Made by a program: the position numbers and the translations under genes
The notes under the pieces: model-generated
What the model saw: the letters and a program-made list of their open reading frames with translations, nothing else
Database searches by the model: none
Told to the model about the DNA's origin: nothing
Part shown: positions 23,301 through 34,600 of the stretch, one piece after another
How positions within the stretch are numbered: the first letter of the stretch is position 1
How the letters are laid out: each line of letters opens with the position of its first letter
Assembly: GCA_004352715.1 (NCBI GenBank)
Contig: SCFE01000109.1
Location: forward strand, 234,459-298,458
Direction: 5' to 3'
DNA length: 64,000 bases
Origin: Hofstenia miamia
Lineage: Eukaryota > Xenacoelomorpha > Acoela

Positions 23301-24315
23301 CGAGTATTGTGCCTTGGGGCACACCAAGTGTAATCTAGGCAAGAGAAGATTGTTCACCATTAAAATTGACATACTGATTGCGACCCATGAGAAAGCTCTT
23401 TATCAAGTGCACAGCATTTAAAGGAATTCCTGGAAAAGCAAGAAGCTTCCTTAGAATGAGATAGCGAGGGACTCGATCGAAAGTCTTGCTCAAATCCAGA
23501 ACAAAGATTCTGACAATCATTCCCTTCTTTCTGAGAAGTTTTACAGAATTCAAAGATACGGAATAGGGCATGGGTGGTCGAAGATGACTTCCTGAACTCG
23601 AATTGATTTTTCTTCAAATTTCTGTTGTACGTCTCTGAGATGAAAATGTCATAAACAAGTCTCTCAAAAGACTAGATAGAATGGGAGTTACCGATACGGG
23701 TCTCAGTTGGTCAAGAGAATCAAAAGCAATTTTTCTTAGGGATTGACGAGTCTTGAACGCTGCAGGAAAAATACAATATTTGAGACATTGATTGTATACA
23801 TGAAGAAGGTTAGCATCACTTTAAACAATACTGCTTTGAACCCCAACACATTTGTACAATATCTAAGAGGAACAAGGCCTTTTACAAATATTAATCAAGA
23901 TATAACGAAAAATAGAAGAAAGACAATCATCTTCCGGCTTCCCCGTTTTCACTTTTGTCATTATGCTTAAAATTTTAGTATTAATCTTGTGTTTATGATG
24001 AATAAAGCCTTTCTTCAAATTATTATTTTATATCATAATTCATAGATTTTGTAAGATAGTTAATTAATAAATTGCATAGTAATCTTGGAGAAGTTCTAAA
24101 TTAATAAATAGCTTTCTCATAGACTGACAAAGTTGCTCTGAATATTTCAATTTGAATAAAAGTTTAAAAATTACTTTAACATCGTCATCTTCACCATCCC
24201 ACTTATCTGAAAAAACTCCGGTTTTAACAGGTGGTGGTTCAAAGGAATCATCATCTAAATTGTAATATAAAAGCAACAAAAAAGGAAATAATTTAGTACC
24301 CCAAGCGTCTCCCAT
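6682..24315 (-). CDS. eif3j: eIF3 subunit J, nine exons, 226 aa
   Basis: Eukaryotic initiation factor 3 subunit J, the loosely bound eIF3 subunit that sits at the 40S decoding centre. Exons (minus): 24315-24300, 24254-24175, 15759-15705, 15435-15350, 14351-14276, 8168-8062, 8017-7960, 7621-7548, 6810-6682. All introns are GT...AG, all phases agree, and the sum is 681 nt including TAA. Family marks: acidic N-terminus MGDAWDDDSFEPPPVK with SDKWDGEDDD; a basic helix (EEKIREREEKARKDK); QEESDLLIAKETLG; FYAVFVESFVREL; a lysine run; and the terminal YDDFM shared with vertebrate eIF3j (about 258 aa). Introns 1 and 6 are 45 and 44 nt; introns 2 and 5 are 8.4 and 6.1 kb and full of transposons. The intron 6 donor (GTTGCG) is weak, but it is the only one that keeps the frame. 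Nothing suggests it is a pseudogene. Confidence 0.93.
6940..7420. repeat. ACCGC-motif repeat element in eIF3J intron 8
   Basis: A 480-bp stretch with repeated ACCGCAA/CCACCGC motifs in direct and inverted form (about 6951, 6977, 6994, 7006, 7020, 7059, 7330, 7360, 7386). It starts near GATTGCGGTA and ends near TACCGCGGTATACG, which suggests a non-autonomous DNA transposon. I could not fix its ends or a target duplication. Confidence 0.4.
8606..9174. repeat. 273/295-bp direct duplication around a single N
   Basis: 8606-8878 and 8880-9174 are near-identical: both begin AATCCTGGACATAATTTG and end GTGAAACTCCC. The second copy carries a short extra stretch near 9005-9020. They meet at one ambiguous base at 8879. 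The block lies in intron 5 of eIF3J. The single N at the exact junction points to two overlapping contigs or haplotypes that were not merged, rather than a true tandem repeat. Confidence 0.7.
9830..9965. repeat. GC-rich GGGCTTGGGCC repeat
   Basis: A short island far richer in GC than its surroundings, made of imperfect CGGGCTTGGG/CGGGCTGAGC units, in eIF3J intron 5. Similar units in the other orientation occur near 46,675-46,805 and weakly near 42,618-42,665, so it belongs to a dispersed repeat. The open frames crossing it on both strands are by-products of the repeat. Confidence 0.45.
10734..11363. repeat. Repeated block flanking a single N, with AT microsatellites
   Basis: The sequence from CCGTACCCACACA through AAAACAGTTTTAGCTACG to an (AT)n run occurs at 10734-10814 and again at 11252-11363. 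The second copy has about 33 extra bases. It begins immediately after a single N at 11251. As with the 8.6-9.2 kb block, a failed contig or haplotype merge is likely; a dispersed repeat is the alternative. It lies in eIF3J intron 5. Confidence 0.5.
11364..14275. other. Rest of eIF3J intron 5, no recognised feature
   Basis: AT-rich intronic sequence. The short open frames here, such as 14015-14236 minus, have no recognisable domain. No tRNA or other RNA gene was seen. Confidence 0.4.
14740..15180 (-). pseudogene. Decayed non-LTR RT fragment in eIF3J intron 4
   Basis: A 140-codon minus-strand frame contains SKALDEIPYSMILWKL (a worn SKAFD-x-VPH motif), FGFDDSLSSLFSNYLSN and QVTRLNSHFTSVV. In RTs these directly precede the G-x-P-Q-G block, here reduced to RAPHCSPF. 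It has the wording of a different RT subfamily from the copies at 1-5 kb. It lies on the same strand as the host gene, between exons 4 and 5. It lacks the catalytic YADD. Confidence 0.7.
16900..18540 (+). pseudogene. Pogo/Tigger-type DDE transposase, frameshifted
   Basis: The transposase is split over several frames. KQVRKLAFEFAVKN (about 16930-16970) ends the helix-turn-helix region. From 16972 the main frame gives FMKRFPELSLRRPEATSL, then the catalytic core: NFDETG (first Asp, near 17180), ILDNHETH (second Asp, near 17512), and LPPHCRHKLQPLDCAVYG (third acidic position, near 17590-17630). A frameshift near 17715 moves the frame to AGILGNAYPLAFTPKN. Further shifts carry VTPEEISPF, TRGRRRG and an acidic C-terminal stretch (near 18130-18240). 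The element lies in eIF3J intron 2 on the opposite strand to the host gene. It is recent enough for long coding stretches to survive, but it is not functional. Confidence 0.88.
18838..19073. repeat. Subterminal repeats and likely right end of the pogo element
   Basis: GATTCACTGTGCCCC occurs at 18838-18852 and 18858-18872. Its inverse GGGGTACAGTGAATC is at 18879-18893, and a variant is at 19046-19060 followed by GGTCTCCCCTAC. Such clustered, partly inverted subterminal motifs are typical transposase binding sites, and GTAGGGGAGACC is a plausible terminal inverted repeat. I could not find a matching left end, so the 5' side seems lost. Confidence 0.55.
19140..19640 (+). repeat. Unidentified remnant, possible non-LTR 3' end
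   Basis: A 119-codon frame at 19248-19607 has no recognised domain. Just after it, GATGAATGAAGTCTTTCTT resembles GATGAATAAAGCCTTTCTT near 23997, suggesting 3' tails of the same kind of retroelement. This is weak evidence. Confidence 0.25.
20493..22690 (+). pseudogene. hAT transposase, KIAA1586/ZBED-like lineage, frameshifted
   Basis: Start-like MKRQHSIADFLFK near 20493, a stop near 20544, then a long acidic leader. From 20736: WNVKQVEMFK, CDSCAKF, and then in successive frames VGHHSRKSAVKIVDHIA, ISNKAVLVIFVK, FCCDGASIMLG and IWHCLNHRLQLVL, the conserved core of KIAA1586-type hAT proteins. The C-terminal hATC region is also broken: AVSSAEAERGF near 22390, then SDKRNRLEIQNVANLMVIK, ending near 22670. 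At least five frame breaks make it dead. It lies in eIF3J intron 2, antisense to the host gene. The human homologue is itself a domesticated hAT derivative. Confidence 0.85.
23016..23030. repeat. Likely right terminal inverted repeat of the hAT element
   Basis: GTTTGAGAATCACTG is the reverse complement of CAGTGATTCTCAAAC, a typical hAT terminus. The following 8 bases (ATTTAAAC) would be the target duplication. No CAGTG partner preceded by that octamer was found upstream, so the left end may be lost. Confidence 0.45.
23031..23770 (-). pseudogene. Non-LTR RT fragment in eIF3J intron 2
   Basis: Minus-strand frames carry, in order: KKNQFEFRKSSSTTHAL (about 23617), then LDLSKTFDRVPRYLILRKL, then GVPQGTILGAFLFNILYDEL (about 23310) and FADDVSCC, the catalytic motif with F for Y. 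The C-terminal FDEIISWFLSNNF follows. A frameshift and a stop separate the parts. The wording differs from the 1-5 kb copies and from the intron 4 fragment, so it is a third RT subfamily. It abuts the hAT terminus at 23030. Confidence 0.8.
23800..24040 (+). repeat. Possible non-LTR 3' tail
   Basis: GATGAATAAAGCCTTTCTT followed by an ATT-rich stretch (near 23997-24030) looks like a retroelement 3' end. The open frame before it shows no known domain. Confidence 0.25.
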
Positions 24316-24529
24316 TTTCGGGTTAACAGGATTTGAAAATTTGGACTATAAAGTCATGGATGATATATATTTTAAACAAATATGAATGTAATAAATTATT
24401 AATAAAACAATAGAATTAATAAGTTAAATATATAGTTGTACAATTTTATTATTTTAATATTCAGTAAATTATTACTTTTAAGTACATTTGAACGTCATTA
24501 TTTTAAAGTTGAGAAACAATGCTTATGAA

Positions 24530-24537
24530 TGACGTCA
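24530..24537. promoter_or_regulatory. Full CRE octamer upstream of eIF3J
   Basis: Palindromic TGACGTCA about 215 bases upstream of the eIF3J start codon, the distance expected of a promoter CREB/ATF site. A half site follows directly (TTGACGTAAA). Function is inferred from position only. Confidence 0.4.
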
Positions 24538-24539
24538 AT

Positions 24540-27500
24540 TGACGTAAATTGATTAAAATGAATTTTATTTCAACCTATATGATTTTTTCGCTTTTCATGA
24601 GAGACTTTCTTATTCACTAAGTGTTTAACGAAATGGAATTATGTTTTCATCATTTTTGTCAATGGTAAGTGTAGATTGCCATAAATTTTAATCGAGATAT
24701 ATGAAATAATGCGTTTGATATTGGTATAATAAATGTGATTTTTACTTGAACATATTACATTCTGCATCATAATTCGATTCGTTGCTCTTATTAATAAAAC
24801 TTGTATGCATTTGTTACATTTGCATTTTAGAGGGTGATAGAGCGTTTTGTATTTGCTGTAAACTGAAATCTTTAATAAATATCTTACAATTTTTTCCCCG
24901 ATAACGGTAGTATGTATTCATTGCTATTTATGAAATTCACGGCAAAATTTCTTGATTTTGGTTGGGTTTACCCACGCATCCCTTCATCAGGAACTGAATA
25001 GCAATAGTTAAATGATTGCTTCTAGGCAGAATATATTTTGTGGCTTGTCTTGCAAGGAAGGACATCTATTTTACCCAAATTGAATTATGGGTATATTCAA
25101 AGCTTCAATAATTTTTTCAGATTATTATGCTAAAGTACAAATCCCCTCTATATAAGAAAGGTGACCATAAAAACCACAATTCTTTACTTTAATAAATTTT
25201 TATAAGCACTTTAAGAAAGTTTAAAACAGACAAGCCAACCTATTTTTCATTAAATTAGTAACCTAAGTTTAATAATTTTAATGGTTCCTTCTGAATTTAG
25301 AAATGCTAGGATGATGGTATCAAATTTTTGTGCTGATAAAAAGACAATGTTGTTAAAAACCAAATGAATTAACTATTAGTTACAATATTCTGAAAATTAG
25401 TAAAAATTGATTTCTATAAATGTATTTTCAATTATTTCTTTGTTTTACAGGATTATCAAATAATTAAATTCATTGTAGAATAAAAAAGACTATACAATTA
25501 GTTCTTTGTTTGGACGGTTTTTTTGCAAAGTATTTGCATCTAAGGTTGTGCATCTACCTAACCATTGCTATAATGAACTAAATAAAATGTTGAAAATCAT
25601 TAATGTGTAAATAATCACGTTATTAAAAGAAATTTAAGGGAATGTAAGTAATAAGAATTGTTAATGTTTGCTTCTCTATTTCAACATTGTTATGTCACAA
25701 ACTATTAAATTTTAATTTATTCTAGTCGTTTGCACATCAATTTCTGAAAAATTGATATTTACTTTAGAAATTTATGAATTTTAAAATATCTAAAACAATT
25801 CATTGTCCGGAAAAATAGTTCGCAAAAACCTGAAAAATAATCATTATTTTTTTTCAAATAGTTAAATTAGTTGATGTAAGAAAATAAACATGATGACAAT
25901 AAAAACAGGTTATTCTTGCGTTTCAAAACTTACTAGATACTTTTAGCTTTAGTCAAAAGTACTTTTTTCAGTACCTATTAATCACATTTATCCAATTGAT
26001 ATCAATTGTAATTGAGATATATCAAATCATCCTAAATATACGCTTTTGAAGAGAGCACTGTTCATTAGTTATTAAATTAATATAAATTTCTTACACATTT
26101 TCAGCATATATATGTACATGATAATTACTGTATGTACATCGATTCAAAAATTGCAGGATATGGTGCAATTTTTTCGGAAATCACTAAACCCTGCAAATAT
26201 TTCATTACATGAATGCAATCCCAAGACTGTCATTTCCCGTATTAGAATGCATGCATATTTATATTAATATTGCATGCAATACGTTAATTTTCAAAAATAT
26301 ATAAATTTGTAAAATATTGCAACACCCGGGCATAATGATGTTATATTTTGAAGTTTTATTATTATTTTCACTGGATTATTATAGCTGTGCTATTTTAATT
26401 TAATATTGTATCGCTTAGAATAAATTCATTAATCTTTTAAGGATCGTGTAATTAATGGCTTTATAAATTCATGATTACAATTGTATAAATTTCGACTTTT
26501 TAATGTTTTCCATTTTCAACAATTTGTTTTCAAAAAGCTGGTGTTTGCTGATATTGTGTGTTATTTTGTAAATTTATCTAAAAATGATTATAAAACAGAA
26601 TAGATGTTTAGAACCACTTTCAGGATTATGACAGAAATTTATATCTTCTATTTATATTCCAGTTTAGTTTTAATTCTCAAATATCAATTGCCTATCTGAA
26701 TGTTGTATTTATGAAATATGAAAAAGTATATATTCTGTAAATTCAAAATATTTCATTAAATATTATTAAATTTAGGATTTTTGAATTCTCAATTCTTGAT
26801 TAAATGTACGTGCTGAATTCAAATTCATTTTCAATTACCTTATGGTTCATCAATGATTTAGAAAAATAGGTTTGTTGTAAATCACAACAATAGCTGTTAT
26901 TTATGTGAAACAAAATTGTTTTTCTAAAAATATAATTATTTTTAAAATTTAGGCAGAATCAAAATGGAATATTTTCGAAATGTCAGGATTTAATTCTAAA
27001 TATAAATATAATATATAAATATTACTCAATATGAAATATAAACCATTCATTTTTGTAATCCACTGTGTATTCATTCTTGCTCAAATCGAAAAGCTCTCCT
27101 TCAAACTTACTGGAGGAATCTTTTTATGATAATCTAATTTAAATAACTTTGAAGCCTAAAATAAGCTACTTTATTATATTTATTTAAAATATATTAAAAT
27201 GCTGTATATTTTTACAACCTTAATTTTCAGACGGTTATTTCTGCGTGGGTTAAATAAAATTTGTTTATCAAATATATAGAAAAAATGCAGTTGTAAAAAT
27301 GGTATTTTCCAACACATTTCTCGTTAAAATCTATAACTGATGCAATTTCTCGCCATTTGAAAAAGCAGAGTCACTTCCGTCTCGCACCAAATAAACTTGC
27401 TTTACAAGGTTGAACTCTCTTTTTGTTCAAAACTTAATCGGATTACCAAGTTGCGCATATGCGCATTTTATATGCACTCTATATTTTGTATATTTTCTAA

Positions 27501-28350
27501 TTAAAATGACTTGTATAAGAATGTATTACACTGATATAGTTTGTCAATACCCAGAGGAATATATTCATATTTTAATCGTAAATATAAGCAGCCCTAATTG
27601 GAAAATCATTCGTTTCTAATGTACTTTCAGAGAATTGAGTATCATCAATCACGTTTTCATAAAATTTATGGGCGAGTAAAGTAGACACGTCACCAATGTT
27701 TCTTCTTAATCTAACTCAATTGTGACAAAGTTTACACGTTATTAATTTTTTTGATAGATCAACTTACTGGTAGCTAGCCTAAAATTTATTTTATTAGAAC
27801 CAAAATTTCTGTATATATATATATATTTACTAAAAGCTTTATTTCATATAAGTATATGCAGGTGACTTTCAGAAAATTCTACTAATCAAATCCTTGTGAA
27901 ACAATTTATTATTTTCTATGATGTGGTGATGGCCAAAGTACTGTTTTTGGACAATTTGTACTGTTTAAAAGTAGTGAAGCTAATTTAATCCTGAAACAGC
28001 TGAAATTTTCAATTTGTTGCTAATGGTGTTTTCCTGGTTATGAAAATATTAGTTAAGCATGTTTATCTGATGTAATCAGTGATTTAACGAATTCCGGTGA
28101 TTGACTGTTGGAAAATCTGATTTATGTTGTTTTCCTGCATTACTTTCATAGTTTATAAAAACTTGTGTATATAAAGTATTTTTGTATTAGAAGCATGTTG
28201 GCAATTAACTTATTGTTCAAAAACGGTTTGAAATTTCGCTCTCTCTAGAGATAGCATTGCATTATACAAGTAAATGACTAGGACAACCATTTTCCTCCCT
28301 TTTAAATGCCTGATTACTGCCCATATCCCGCCGCTCTTTTTCATCAAATT
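24540..28350. other. Intergenic, no gene recognised
   Basis: Very AT-rich DNA upstream of eIF3J. There are no coding motifs, repeats with clear ends, or RNA genes that I can support. The 27410-27619 open frame has no recognisable features. Confidence 0.4.
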
Positions 28351-28352
28351 CC

Positions 28353-28415
28353 AATCATTTGTTGGGATGTCTAAATGACATATTCGCTCATGTTTCGAAG
28401 TCCCAACAAATGATT
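28353..28415. repeat. 15-bp perfect inverted repeat
   Basis: AATCATTTGTTGGGA (28353-28367) pairs with TCCCAACAAATGATT (28401-28415) across a 33-nt loop. No gene end is adjacent, so it is more likely a transposon relic or structural hairpin than a terminator. Confidence 0.6.
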
Positions 28416-29974
28416 AATAGTTAGATATTTAACTGTTTTCTTCACTTAATTGTATTAATTTTCAATTTAAAAAGCTATTCATTACATTAAACTTTGATGT
28501 ATATAGAGCAGCATGAATCTTTTTTTAATCTCAAAGTAGGTAGCGCTGCGTTAACTTTACTGAATTTATGGATTTACTCAAATAATTTTATGAAAAGTTT
28601 CTATGTTGGTTTATAGTAATGTTAAATAATTTTGTTAACGCATGATTTTTTAGTTTCTAAAAATATATACATCTATTGATTAACTTCAAATTCTCTTAAA
28701 TGGTCGAAATTGATATGTTTCCTTTTGTATGTACACTGGTTGTCTATTTTGAAACATATCTTTAAATATATATTTCAGTGGGTATCAGCAGTTATATAAT
28801 GGGAATGATATGCATTTTATATATAAAATTCCCAAATTCTACAGTTTTTAAAGAAAATTTCTAGTAATATGTTATTTCATAATATGTTGCTGAATTTAAG
28901 TTTTGTTTCCTGATCAAGTAGTTAATTTTATATTATTAATAATTTTGAATTTCAATACATTTGCTCTGGCACCTGCAAGCCAAGTGAATATAATAACATT
29001 CTTTCATGTGTAGTTATTGTTCAATAAATTTATTTTAATAGTCAATTATATATTTTTCTGTTTTTTCTTTTTACTTGTATGGTAAAATTTTTCTGATGTT
29101 TTTTAGTTGGAATTTATAATTTTATTATCGCTAGCTAGTACGTTTCCTGGCAGATCACTGCATTCTGTATTCAACTCTATCATGATTTTGTAATTCATTT
29201 AACGAAAGGGGGTTTGTAATCTATTAATAATGATAATAATATTTAATAACAGTTGAATTCTTTGCCTTTTAGTCAATTTTGTGTATGAAACTTTTTCTAG
29301 GAAAAACTAAATGTTGTAGTGTTTCTTATACAAAACACTGTTTACAAATGAATTAAATAATATATTTTGGCATGAGACAATATCTCCAGTTACCGCAAAA
29401 CACTTTGATGAAACAAAAGTATTTAATCTGAAAATTTAATAGAATTGAAAATGTCCAATAGGTGATCAAGAAACTAGGTCGAATAATTAATATTAAAATA
29501 AAGCATTTAAAGTACGTTTTAAATCAATTAAATCATGTTTTTCACTATGTTAAATGTATGTGAATTTCCATGCAAACAATCCCATTTAATGAAAATAAAA
29601 TTCCAATCTAAGCTCAACAATGAAGAGTGGACAGCAAGCATTTTATTACGTTATTGATTTTAGCAACTATATTAGATTGCCAACCCGCTGAAAACCTTTC
29701 AAAATACTTTGGTTTTAATCAACAACTCTTAAAACACCTTGTTAAATTTTTTTAATCTGAGCGAACAAAGTCGCTCTATTTCGAATCTAGTTTATAAAGT
29801 AAACCAAATACCTTCTAGTACATTAATGCTATACTCTCCGTATAGTAGAAAAATACATGTTCTAAAAAATTTTTGTTGTACAGAAATTTGACTTTTGTAA
29901 CAATTCATAAATATTTTTAGTTAGTTTTTAACGCCTGTCGCTCAAATCCCGCCGGCTCCGTAGTGAAGGAGATC

Positions 29975-30031
29975 CCAGGGGATGCTAAGCATCCCCTTAA
30001 ATAATTCTTTAATGAGGTTAGCATCCCCTGG
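29975..30031. repeat. 14-bp inverted repeat with internal 10-bp hairpin
   Basis: CCAGGGGATGCTAA (29975-29988) pairs with TTAGCATCCCCTGG (30018-30031). In addition AGGGGATGCT and AGCATCCCCT form a second hairpin with a 1-nt loop at the left arm. The GC-rich arms stand out in AT-rich DNA. A short inverted-repeat element is the likely origin. Confidence 0.6.
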
Positions 30032-30039
30032 AACATTTC

Positions 30040-31180
30040 ATGCATTTTAATTTGAAAATTCAGCAAAATGTTCATAAATCAATCATTGCAAATTCGTCAG
30101 CAAAGGGCGCAAAATATAATTGAAGATAATTTTTTCTTTCTTAAAAACAGTTTTAATTTGCAGGCGAATGTAGAATTCCACCTACTTCCATTTGGCGTTC
30201 AAACTGCTCGCTTTCTGAGCGCTATTGCACGGTGCACCATATCGCATTATTTTAAAGAGAGGTGCGCGCGTAAGGGCTTCGCAAATTTCAATTTTAAAAC
30301 CAAAGTGAATTATTAACGTAATTTAAGTTATATTAATGAAATTATCAAATTATTAGATTGTTTGGATTCAAATACATAATTAAAAACAATATATTTTTGA
30401 AAACTCCTTATTTAAAAACCATTTGAATAATTGTGATTAATTTTGAATATTTCTATAGTTCCAATTTTACCAGCATTCGATTATTAACTGATTTATAGTA
30501 ATATATGTAAATATCTACAGTGCTATTTTTGAAGCTGGACTGTCTAAAATAGTTGGAAATGCAGTGTTACCTGGATGATTCAATTAACAATAATCCGCAA
30601 AATTCAAGGAAATTCATAAAACCAATACATATAGTTCCTCATTTTCTTAACAAAAATTCAATGTACGTTAATGTACATGTAAGACCTAATTTTTTATAAT
30701 CAATCTAGGGTTTGGGGACCAGAATTTCATTGTTCCGAGTCCCGTCGCAGCTCAGCTTCATAAAATTTGCTGGTTCACTTGGTCCCATGACATACCTTCT
30801 ATTTTTTAGACTTTTATCAGTAATAGTAGTCTGACATCTCTTCGACTGACATCAGTAAATTTCATTGAACTGAATGGTCTATCAGAACCATAATTCAAAC
30901 ATATAGTATATTTTTTCTGATTTAAATTTTAAGCAAAATAATTAGTAGGATCTTTGATTAGTAATTTGAAAATTGATTATAAAAGTAGTTTTTGCAGGAT
31001 TTGCAATTACAGAACTTGAATTACACAAAATTCCAATTATCCACATTTGAACGAAATGATTAAGAAATATATATAACAATTTACATACTATTTTTAAGTT
31101 TATGAAATTCACTTCTATTTGTTTGCATTTAGAATTTTTTAAGGCCAACATCCCTTAAAAAGTTGTAAGATTGCTTTTCT
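30040..31180. other. Intergenic, no gene recognised
   Basis: AT-rich. The 82-codon plus frame at 30068-30316 shows no known domain. A somewhat GC-richer patch near 30,710-30,780 has no recognisable content. Confidence 0.35.
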
Positions 31181-31189
31181 GTGCGTATC

Positions 31190-31592
31190 CAATGTTGGTC
31201 GATTTAAATCACTCCATTTAAATCATAGATTTCAATCGGATTTAAATCATGATTTAAATTAAAGCACATTATTAGTTCAATTATTGATTTAAATCAAATA
31301 CACTAAAAGAGATAAAAGTAGTGTATTCTAATTGTTTTGAAGTCATTGTCCTGATATTGGAATAAATTGGCAAGCTCTGAAATGTTATTTTGCATGTTTT
31401 TTTATCTTCAGTTTATTTAAAATTGATTAAATTATTTTATTTCAAAAATAGTAGTATCAAAAGGATTTCTAAAATTTACTATCTTGGAAGATTGTCTGGG
31501 TAAAACTGAAATTTAGATAAAAAATCCAATTTAAATAAAAAAATCCGATTTTTTTATTTTTCTTAATTTAAATCGGATTTTTTCAAACACTG
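31190..31592. mobile_element. hAT-type MITE, copy A (403 bp)
   Basis: The element starts CAATGTTGGTCGATTTAAATC and ends GATTTTTTCAAACACTG. It is flanked by TGCGTATC (31182-31189) and TGCGTAGC (31593-31600), an 8-bp target duplication with one mismatch, as hAT transposases make. It is full of ATTTAAAT palindromes and has no coding capacity. It is near-identical along its length to 45820-46237. It was mobilised in trans by an unknown hAT transposase. Confidence 0.85.
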
Positions 31593-31609
31593 TGCGTAGC
31601 TCTTATAAT

Positions 31610-34600
31610 GCCTTAGCACATTTTTCTTCATATGGCATCACCTTGCATTTTACATTGATACATTAGCATCCTCTAAAGAGATACGGATTTGAATCCCGCT
31701 ATTAATTTCCATAATAACTTTATATCAAAATTACAATATACTATAAACTTAATAATTACACTTTTTAAAATGTTTACTGGGCTGTGTTTTAATTAATTGA
31801 TGGCAATGTTAAATACGCTAAAATTTACACAATTACGTCTTATTGAAATGATGTAAAATTAATATTAACATTAATTAACAATAGCGCTTTGATAAATGTG
31901 AAATAATCAATTATTCATTCGTTTTACCTGTCTGAATTTTACCAACCCTGTATTCCAATTTACCCGTTTTTTAAGCTTATATTCTCATTGCGCTTTACAC
32001 CACAGAGTGCGTTTGGGTATGGAAACGGAATGTAACATCTAATTATCTTCTCTTTGGTATACGTTTACAGAGAATATTTCGACATTGTTCTTAAAACTAG
32101 TAACTTAGAAAAAGTTAATAAATTCTGTTCCATTTAGCTTTTTCTGATTCAAGCCTTTTTAGTGCATTAATTTTCTACGTTGTTTTTTGCATTTCGCAGT
32201 TGCAAAGTCTACATACGTTAATTGTTTTGCGTCCAATGCATTTCTATTGACGTTATTGATAACAATGTTATACGTCATGAATGTGCTTGACGTCATAGGG
32301 AGTTAATTTGTTGTTTGTCGGCAGCATGCTCTTGTATTGAAATTCTTCCTCAAGCTGATTAAATAGATTTGCACATGCATTCAGTTGACGTCATTCTCTA
32401 TTTCTATCGGACACCATACTATTATTTACAATTAAAATTCTATTGTCAATTAGCTGTGTGCAAAACTTGCATACTTGACTGAGCACTATCCTGGTGAATC
32501 GTAAATGCACCACTAGTTTAATTGGTAATTAAATGAATAACGTTAGAACAGGTGTAACTTTTAAAATGTTGCGTGCAGGGTTGATCAGGAATATTTCTTT
32601 TACATTTCGTAAGATTTAATGAAAATCTTCAAAAAGTCATTAATGCTACTTGTATGCCTAAATATATCGATTTCGTCAAAACTGATGACCCATTGAAGTG
32701 GCATCGAATAGAATTTTTTGTCGACCAATTTAATTGATTGCAATTGAAGTAGAAACTCATTTTCAATTGTTTATTTAGAATGGAGAAAGAGAAAATCCAA
32801 ATTATTGCCTTTAGCTTTATTGAATTTTATGTTCAAAACATCACTATCTTTATTTTTTAATGTGCGTAAAAATTTTTCTGTTGTCTCAAGAACTATCATA
32901 TAAATGTTTTGTTCTTCGGTTTTCCCGCAATTACGATTTTATCTTTTCATTATACATTTGGCTGAGTTTCAAGTGACTCTCGTCTTTACAGTTGAATATT
33001 TCAGCAAGAGAAGCTTTTAAGTTACAAACGATTTGCGCATAAAGCAATCTTTTAAAATATTTCCTAGACACGACATTTCTAGAAAATTATATTTTCTTGC
33101 CATTTTAAAGTTTAATTATTTATTAATTAAGTTGCATAAAGGACCTTTGGGACCTCAAAATTGGTAAAACAAACAATTTTGTAAATATAGCACAAATTTG
33201 GGGCTCACGTTTAGAAAATATTTTAATAAACAATTTTAGACAATTTTGAGGCATAATAGTTATGCAGGTACAACTGATTTTGTAAAAAACTGTTATTGAA
33301 AATTTAATTGATAAAATTTGGAGGGGGTGGAGGTCTCTGTATTGACATTTCGCATTGAACCCCCAAATGTGCAGTGACTCCACTAGACATCGGGTTGGAA
33401 AAATCCATTGTTTTTCGAAAAAATCGTTTCAATAAAAATTTCAAATTGGCACGGTTTCCCAATTTTAGATAAAAAATGTACCATGTGACATATAATTGAA
33501 AAATTGTTCTTGTTCTTAACTGCAAATATATATTAATTATATGATGAAATTCATTCGGTTTTGGGAGGAGCTAAGGGGAAAGGATCAATGACAACAATTT
33601 CATATTTCCGTGCAACCTGTTGTGATGGGTAGAAATATATATAGCAGTTATTTAGTTGAAGCTTGCGTTTATTAAAATATCTCACTTTCAGTATTATTCT
33701 TATTGTTTTAGTTGATTTTGACTGTAGTTTTTTATTTGGGTTTCTTCATTAACAGCATGTGTTGTTGAAGGCATATTCAATATGAATTTTAATTTTTTAT
33801 TATAGTATTGCCACAGTCAAAATTCATCGCTTTTTTGTAAAGTTAAAATAATTTTTGTTGAGTTTGAAGATAAGGTCTGGTTTTGCTAGTATTTGAAGTT
33901 GTTTGCTTGACCGCAGTGAAAACTTTTTATCTTAAGGCATTGATTAATTCATTAAAATTATAACCTTGTCCGGAATTTTTATCAGAGTTGCAACCGGGGC
34001 ATAAAATACATCAACCGGTGACACTATTTGACCCGTTTTTTAGAACGTTGCGAACAAGGTTTTGCTAACATACTTACATAGGCATTCAAATGAAGCATCA
34101 CATCGCGTCGTGGACATTCAAATGCTTCGCCAAATTATAAATACTCAAAAGTATTTTAACACAAATTTTCATAATTTCAAATGTGAAAAACCCATCTTCA
34201 TAATTTTAAGAACAATGTCATCAATTTATAATGTCTGTGAAAGATTCTTCTATTTACGCTTATTTATTAATTAAGTGTGACCCAATGGCTCGGAAGCTTT
34301 ACTGTAAAAAATTACCCTGATGAACCGTCAAAAAATTCCTCACCCGATGAACCAGTTTCAACTCTGATTTCTATATCTGAAAACTCGTACATCAAAACCA
34401 AATTTCCCATTTCTTAAAAAATAAATTATAAAAATACACCTGTTTCAATTTACAATGAGAAAATTTAGCTAAAAAATCAGAATTATTGCCAATATATTTT
34501 TTGTTATTTTTATTATTTTCCTTTTCCAACTAGAAAAATGTAAAGTTGTTGTTTAATTGTTTGCAATATGTGGGCTTAGGCCCACATGTTTTTAAATATA

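Noticed and set aside
24064-24315. Reading 24064-24315 (minus) as one 83-aa protein
   Set aside because: It reads through a 45-nt intron after MGDAW and through the exon 2 donor. Removing both gives the eIF3j N-terminus.
30068-30316. 82-aa plus frame
   Set aside because: No recognisable motif or gene context.
31680-31705. tRNA B-box-like GGATTTGAATCC
   Set aside because: No cloverleaf, anticodon arm or A box around it.
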